Source: Candidatus Accumulibacter phosphatis (GTDB taxonomy: Bacteria; Pseudomonadota; Gammaproteobacteria; Burkholderiales; Rhodocyclaceae). Taken from it: a stretch of DNA of 64,000 nt. The position numbers were made by a program, and so were the translations under genes. Shown piece by piece: positions 59,611 through 64,000 of the stretch. The stretch covers positions 1-64,000 of the forward strand of contig NZ_SPMY01000037.1 of the NCBI RefSeq assembly GCF_012939955.1, in the 5' to 3' direction. A model generated the notes under the pieces. The model made no database searches, was not told where the DNA came from, and was given only the letters and a program-made list of their open reading frames with translations. Every line of letters starts with the position of its first letter. Positions within the stretch are counted from its first letter, which is position 1.

Positions 59611-61553
59611 CCACGCCCCGGCGCGTTTGGCGCTGCGAAGAAAGCCAGCGCCTCCTCGACATCGCGACTGCGCTTCATCGGTGGCAGGCTGCGCCAGATG
59701 CGCTTGCCGTAGGGTTTGCTGATCAGCCGCGGGTCACAGATCATCAACACCCCGCGGTCACTCTCGTCACGAATCAGACGCCCGGCGCCCTGCTTGACAT
59801 TGATCACCGTGCGCGGCAATTGATACTCCATGAAGGCATTGCGACCGGCGCTCCGCATGCGCTCGATACGCGCCGAGAGCACCGGATCGTCAGGGGGCGC
59901 GAAGGGCAGCTTGTCGATGACCACCAGCGACAAGGCTTCGCCGCGCACATCGACGCCTTCCCAGAAACTCTGGCTGGCGATCAGGATGGCGTTGCCAAGG
60001 CGGCGAAAACGTTCGAGCAGCTCATTCTTGCTGCGCTCACCCTGTAGCAGCAAGGGCAAATCGAGGCCGGCCCGCTCGAGCGCTTCGCCGAGCAGTTCGT
60101 GCGTGCGGCGCATCGCGCGCAGCGAGGTGCACAAAAAGAAGGCGCGGCCGTGGCTGGCCTTGAGCAAGGGAAAAGCAGCCTTCACCACCGCTTCGGTGTA
60201 GCCCTGGCTGTTCGGTTCGGGAAGTCCTTTCGGCACGTACAGCAAGGCCTGATTGGGATAGTCGAAAGGGCTCTCCCAACGCGCCGAGCTGGCGTCGACA
60301 AGCCCCATCTCGGCGCAGTAGTGGCCGAAATCCTCCTGCACGGCGAGCGTCGCCGAGGTGAAAATCCAGGCCCGTGGATGACCGCTCATCTGCTTCTGCA
60401 TGATCTCGGCGATCACCAACGGCGTCGCGTTGAGCTGCAGGCTGTGGGTATGCGTCTCCCCCCAGCGCACGAAGTCGGCATTCGCACCGTTCTGCCAATT
60501 ACGTAGGCGCAGGAGCAAGTCGCCGGCACGTCGCCAACAGCTGTCGAGGCCCTCCGAGCGCTGTGCCTGCGTTTCCAGCAAGCCGGCCAGCGCTTCAAGC
60601 TCGCTGAGCACGCTGCTGACGCCGCTCGCGAACCCCTCCCTTCCCTCGAGTTGCAAAAGCGCGAAACGCGCCGGCTCGACCGGTAGCGTCAGGCGCAGAT
60701 CGCGCACGGCTTTTTCGAGGCTGGCACACAGCTTCGGCAGGTCTAGGCAATCGCGCGCCGACGCCAGCGCGGCGATCTGGGTATCGCGAAGCAGCTCGCC
60801 GAGCTGCGCCGTCGACACGCTCTCGCCGAAAAACAGGCTGGCGACTTCCGGTAATTGATGCGCTTCGTCGAAAATCACCGCGTTGCACGCTGGCAGCAGT
60901 TCAGCCGTCCCTTCGTCGCGCAACATCACGTCGGCAAAGAACAGGTGATGATTGACCACTACCAGATCGGCGGCCAGCGCTTCGCGGCGTGCCGCCAGAA
61001 CAAAGCACTCCTTGTGCTGCGGGCAGTCCTGGCCGAGGCAGTTATCGCGCGTCGAGGTGACCATGCCCCACACCGAGGCGTTCTCCGGCACGTCGGCGCA
61101 ATCGGCCTTGTCGCCAGTGCGCGTCTGCTTGGCGAAACGCGCGATATGTCGCGCGTAGGCGGCATCGTCGCGGGAAAGGAAACGACCGTCGGCCAGCGCG
61201 CGCTCGAGATGATAGTGACAGAGGTAGTTGGCGCGGCCCTTGAGCAGCGCCACCCGAACCGGCGCCTTGAGCACCTGGCGGATAGTCGGAATGTCGCGCG
61301 AGAAGAGCTGATCCTGCAGGTTCTTGGTGCCGGTCGAAACGATCACCTTACCACCCGAGAGCAGCGCCGGAACCAGATAGGCATACGTCTTGCCCGTGCC
61401 GGTGCCCGCTTCGGCGATCAGCACGCTGTTGTCGGCCATCGCGGCGGCAATGCGCTCGGCCAGTTCGAGCTGCTGAGTGCGCAGCCGATAGCCGGGAACA
61501 CCGCTGGCCAGCGGGCCATTGGCAGAGAAAACTTCGGAAAGCAAGGCGGTCAT
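59607..61553 (-). CDS. yoaA: DinG/YoaA-family ATP-dependent DNA helicase (Fe-S, XPD-like)
   Basis: This 648-residue superfamily 2 helicase has Walker A 'AEAGTGTGKTYAYLVPALLS', the DEAH box 'NAVIFDEAHQLPEVA', and the four iron-sulfur cysteines in the region 'NYLCHYHLERAL...CADVPEN...NCLGQDCPQHKECF'. Motif VI is 'QGAGRLIRDESDRGVLMICD'. Such enzymes help repair replication-blocking damage. The stop overlaps the next gene's ATG. The dinG versus yoaA assignment is by length and Fe-S spacing and is tentative. Confidence 0.92.
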   Translation of the reverse strand: MTALLSEVFSANGPLASGVPGYRLRTQQLELAERIAAAMADNSVLIAEAGTGTGKTYAYLVPALLSGGKVIVSTGTKNLQDQLFSRDIPTIRQVLKAPVRVALLKGRANYLCHYHLERALADGRFLSRDDAAYARHIARFAKQTRTGDKADCADVPENASVWGMVTSTRDNCLGQDCPQHKECFVLAARREALAADLVVVNHHLFFADVMLRDEGTAELLPACNAVIFDEAHQLPEVASLFFGESVSTAQLGELLRDTQIAALASARDCLDLPKLCASLEKAVRDLRLTLPVEPARFALLQLEGREGFASGVSSVLSELEALAGLLETQAQRSEGLDSCWRRAGDLLLRLRNWQNGANADFVRWGETHTHSLQLNATPLVIAEIMQKQMSGHPRAWIFTSATLAVQEDFGHYCAEMGLVDASSARWESPFDYPNQALLYVPKGLPEPNSQGYTEAVVKAAFPLLKASHGRAFFLCTSLRAMRRTHELLGEALERAGLDLPLLLQGERSKNELLERFRRLGNAILIASQSFWEGVDVRGEALSLVVIDKLPFAPPDDPVLSARIERMRSAGRNAFMEYQLPRTVINVKQGAGRLIRDESDRGVLMICDPRLISKPYGKRIWRSLPPMKRSRDVEEALAFFAAPNAPGRG

Positions 61554-61642
61554 GCGCGGATCATCGAAAGCAGCGCTGCATGCTACCAGAAGCTGGCACC
61601 CGCAGAGCGAATACTGAATACTGCTTCCTGACCACTCCCCGA

Positions 61643-62503
61643 CTACAGATTCGCGTCGCGCATCAAGTCGCTCAGGTACTCAGAGGGAATGGCAAAGCTG
61701 ATCCCGGATGGTTTGCTCAGCGTCGATTCCTTGCTCTCCTTGACGAAGACCATGTTGATGATCCCGACCACTTCGCCACGGCTCACCTCGTAGAGAGGGC
61801 CGCCGCTGTTGCCGGGATAGGCCGTAGCGTCGAGCTGGTAAATGTCGAAGCTGCCACTCCGCAAGCGGGCAATGACTTTGGCATTGAGATTGCGGGCGTT
61901 CGAGCTGGGCAGAACGATCGGTGTGATCGACGCAATGATGCCCCGGTGGGTCACCGGCGACAGTCCGAGCACGGCACCAATCGGAAAGCCGGTAAACGCC
62001 ACGGACTGCCCCTCGCGCACCCGCGCGGAGTCGTGCACCGTCAGCGCCGGCATGCTCGGGCCGTCAACCCGCAGCAGAGCGAGATCGTGAGCGTGGTCGA
62101 CCGCCACCGAGGTGGCTTCGCGCCGCTGCAGTGACGAGCCCGCCGGACGCGCCATGATCACCAGGCGCTCGCCTGCCGCCTCGTTGATCTTGTCCGGCAG
62201 GACGTGCGAATTGGTCGCGATATGACGGCCGTCGCCAACGACGAAACCGGTTCCACGCATCACGAACTGCGGGCTGCGCGTCAGCTGATAGGTGCCGACA
62301 ACGACGATCGAAGGTTTTACGCGATCGATCACGTCGGGCAGGTCCGCCGCCACCGGCGCGGCGACGAGCAGCAAGCCGGCCAGCGACCCGGCACGGCAGC
62401 CGCGCAACAAGGGCGCCAGCGCCTGGCCTGCACGCTGCGGACTGCCCGGCAAGCTGCCGTAGCCCTTGCTCAGGAAAGAATGAATTCGGGACCAGAAGCT
62501 CAT
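61643..62503 (-). CDS. Trypsin-like (S1C) serine protease, exported
   Basis: This 286-residue protein has a basic N-terminus and hydrophobic segment ('AGSLAGLLLVAAPVAADLPD') as a signal peptide, then a trypsin fold with His ('HIATNSHVLPDKI'), Asp ('DHAHDLALLRVDGP') and Ser ('DATAYPGNSGGPLYEV'). There is no PDZ domain, unlike DegP/DegQ. The ATG at 62503 with AAAGGAACAAG in front is the best start; the frame runs on upstream through a repeat. Likely periplasmic. Confidence 0.9.
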   Translation of the reverse strand: MSFWSRIHSFLSKGYGSLPGSPQRAGQALAPLLRGCRAGSLAGLLLVAAPVAADLPDVIDRVKPSIVVVGTYQLTRSPQFVMRGTGFVVGDGRHIATNSHVLPDKINEAAGERLVIMARPAGSSLQRREATSVAVDHAHDLALLRVDGPSMPALTVHDSARVREGQSVAFTGFPIGAVLGLSPVTHRGIIASITPIVLPSSNARNLNAKVIARLRSGSFDIYQLDATAYPGNSGGPLYEVSRGEVVGIINMVFVKESKESTLSKPSGISFAIPSEYLSDLMRDANL

Positions 62504-62549
62504 CTTGTTCCTTTGGCGAACATCAATCGCAGGGTGACGGAGGAAGTGA

Positions 62550-62612
62550 TTCGGCTGACGGTCACGAGCTGTCGAGCTACCCGAGATCGTGAAAGTCATG
62601 ACCGCCCCCCCA
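62550..62612 (+). repeat. Dispersed palindromic repeat, partial copy D
   Basis: TCACGAGCTGTCGAGCTACC and GATCGTGAAAGTCATGACCG match the first ~45 bp of copies A and B, followed by a short C-run. The rest of the element is missing. It lies between the trypsin-like protease and lytic transglycosylase genes. Confidence 0.65.
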
Positions 62613-62659
62613 CCACTTTCAGTGCGCAGCTTTTCGCCGCTACTTGGCGCGCCGCTTTC

Positions 62660-63589
62660 CTAGCTGCCCTGGGTCAGGCGGATCAGCGACAACGCTGGCG
62701 AAGGTGTCGTCACTCGGGCGTCGTAAGGATGCGCCTCGCGCTGAAAAAGGCCAATGATGCGCTTCACGTAGCCGCGCGTCTCGGCGTACGGAGGTACGCC
62801 GCGGTAACGATTGACCGCCCCCTCGCCGGCATTGTAGGCCGCCGCAACGAGGCTGACGTCGCCTTCAAAATAGGCCAGCAACCAGCGCAGATAGGCGAGA
62901 CCGCCACGCAGGTTCTGCTCCGGATCGAAGGGTTGCTTGACGTTGAAGCGCGCCGAGGTATCGGGAATCAGCTGCATCAGGCCCTGTGCATTTTTGTTGG
63001 AGAGCGCCTGCGAATTGAAGTTGGACTCGGTACGGATCACGGCCAGGGCCAGGCGCGGACTGACGCCATACTCGGGCGCCAGCTGCCTGACCAGACCGAA
63101 AACGACTTCCTGAGCTTCGCTGCGGGCGACCAGGACATCACGGCCGTCGTCGGCAAGAACCGTCGGAAGCATACATTCGGGCAGCTTCGGACCGGGCTCT
63201 CCGACGAAACGCAACATCTTCTGCGACTGTGCATGCCCCTGCTTTGCCGCCAGCCCAAAAAAGTACGCTGCGCGCGTATCATCGCGCTCGACCCCGCGGC
63301 CATTGGCGTACATCCAGCCGAGATTGAACTGCGCCTCTGCGTCGCCGAGCAGCGCCGCTTGACAATACAGTCGCGCCGCTCGCAGCGGGTCTTTGGGCAC
63401 CCCTTCACCGTGCTCGTAACTCAGCGCCTCGCTACGCATCGCCAGCCGCTGTGCGCTATCGGCCTTAGCTGCCTTATCTGCCGTCTCCGCCGCGGTCGCG
63501 GTCGCTGCCACGGCGAGCGCCAGCAGCGCGCAGGCGAAGGCCATGGCGCCACGGCGCAGCAGCGAAGAGAGGACAGCGAGGGCTTGCAT
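62660..63589 (-). CDS. Lytic transglycosylase (SLT) with Sel1-like repeats
   Basis: This 309-residue exported protein has a signal peptide ([20 protein letters not shown], cleaved near TATAAETA). Two Sel1-like repeats follow ('EHGEGVPKDPLRAARLYCQA' and 'YANGRGVERDDTRAAYFFGL'). The SLT domain has the catalytic Glu in 'LALAVIRTESNFNSQALSNK', then 'AQGLMQLIPDTSARFNV' and 'VAAAYNAGEGAVNRYRGVPP'. It cleaves peptidoglycan glycan strands. The ATG overlaps the epimerase stop (ATGA). Confidence 0.92.
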   Translation of the reverse strand: MQALAVLSSLLRRGAMAFACALLALAVAATATAAETADKAAKADSAQRLAMRSEALSYEHGEGVPKDPLRAARLYCQAALLGDAEAQFNLGWMYANGRGVERDDTRAAYFFGLAAKQGHAQSQKMLRFVGEPGPKLPECMLPTVLADDGRDVLVARSEAQEVVFGLVRQLAPEYGVSPRLALAVIRTESNFNSQALSNKNAQGLMQLIPDTSARFNVKQPFDPEQNLRGGLAYLRWLLAYFEGDVSLVAAAYNAGEGAVNRYRGVPPYAETRGYVKRIIGLFQREAHPYDARVTTPSPALSLIRLTQGS

Positions 63590-64000
63590 CACGTGCCGCC
63601 TCCCGGCCGTGCGAAACGTGACACATACCACGGCATCGCCACTTGCACCCCCGCCAGCAGCGAGTGACTGGGCGAATAGCCGAGCAAGCGCCTGGCTTTG
63701 CCGATATCGGCCTGAGAATGGCGCACGTCGCCGGCTCTAAAATCCGTGTACACCGCTTGCACCTGGCGTACGTCTGGGCGAATGTCGGCAAGCGCATCGC
63801 GGAGGATTTCGAAGAGCCGATTCAGCGTCGTGCGATCATCGACGGCGACGTTATAGACCTGATTGAGGGCCGCCGGATCGTCGCTCATCGCGGCCAGCAG
63901 ATTGGCCTGCACGGCGTTGTCCACGAAACAGAAATCGCGGCTGGTCTCCCCGTCACCATTGATCGTCACCAGTTCACCAAGCAGTAGGGCACGCGCCCAG
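63589..64000 (-). CDS. NAD-dependent nucleotide-sugar epimerase, C-terminal part (WbpP/TviC-like)
   Basis: The frame is open to the window edge, so the N-terminus lies outside. The visible ~136 residues contain '[20 protein letters not shown]', '[20 protein letters not shown]' and '[20 protein letters not shown]', typical of the C-terminal half of UDP-GlcNAc(A) 4-epimerases used for surface polysaccharides. The catalytic YxxxK and the glycine-rich NAD motif are off-window. The stop overlaps the lytic transglycosylase start. Confidence 0.9.
   Translation of the reverse strand, partial: WARALLLGELVTINGDGETSRDFCFVDNAVQANLLAAMSDDPAALNQVYNVAVDDRTTLNRLFEILRDALADIRPDVRQVQAVYTDFRAGDVRHSQADIGKARRLLGYSPSHSLLAGVQVAMPWYVSRFARPGGGT

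Overview
The window is a GC-rich chromosomal segment of a Gram-negative betaproteobacterium. An XrtA (exosortase A) exopolysaccharide locus, NAD-specific glutamate dehydrogenase, DUF2889, DUF3567 and DUF2788 genes, and the order mtaD-like / ubiG / gph all point to the Rhodocyclales. A 'Candidatus Accumulibacter'-type genome is my best guess; this is inference from gene content, not a database match. Most genes are on the minus strand.

Layout. 1-447: right end of an insertion sequence. 444-11799: minus-strand XrtA/PEP-CTERM exopolysaccharide operon, read from the outer-membrane export lipoprotein (11799) through chain-length determinant, tyrosine autokinase, outer-membrane barrel, ATPase, a wecB remnant, polysaccharide deacetylase, FemAB-like protein and exosortase-EpsI to a glycosyltransferase whose stop codon lies inside the IS end. 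11800-17176: a long non-coding stretch with repeats, then cheR, an MBL-fold hydrolase, a double-FHA protein, a PP2C phosphatase and a frameshifted ornithine-cyclodeaminase-family gene. 17385-24953: sucD, sucC (frameshifted), DUF2889 and a 1557-residue glutamate dehydrogenase. 25389-30428: periplasmic asparaginase with a glutamate/aspartate-type binding protein, an M61 peptidase and pdxH. 30522-38260: a frameshifted Gly/Tyr-rich secreted protein, trmO, a CbiX-like protein, gph, ubiG, two near-identical OmpA-type genes flanking an amidohydrolase, a truncated sirtuin, DUF1272 and an isochorismatase-like hydrolase. 38515-42473: ppnP, DUF2788 and argD-argF-argG.

42818-51978 is the most interesting part, an island between argD and clpB. 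Reading from 49776 downward it encodes a multi-zinc-ribbon protein, a TIR-domain protein, a MoxR AAA+ ATPase, a 924-residue protein with a C-terminal FGE-sulfatase (SUMF1-like) domain and an apparently degenerate vWA-like N-terminal region, and a second FGE-sulfatase protein. Divergent to these is a subtilase without a signal peptide, which converges on a small stand-alone I9-like (subtilisin prodomain) gene. This combination resembles the NTP-dependent MoxR-vWA biological-conflict systems and is my candidate for an under-described defence system.

52348-64000 returns to core functions: DUF3567, clpB, moaE, moaD, moeA, mobB, an ATP-grasp-like protein, a DinG/YoaA helicase, a trypsin-like protease, a Sel1-SLT lytic transglycosylase, and the 3' part of a nucleotide-sugar epimerase that runs off the window.

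Two sequence-wide patterns stand out. First, at least four otherwise intact genes (chain-length determinant, sucC, ornithine-cyclodeaminase family, Gly-rich protein) are split by single-base indels, three of them in homopolymers, which raises the possibility of consensus error. Second, a dispersed palindromic repeat of about 100-190 bp recurs near 12.5, 29.6, 57.65 and 62.57 kb, in two cases running a gene's reading frame past its natural end. Short tandem repeats of 7-9 bp units also recur in intergenic gaps. I saw no CRISPR array, rRNA or tRNA.
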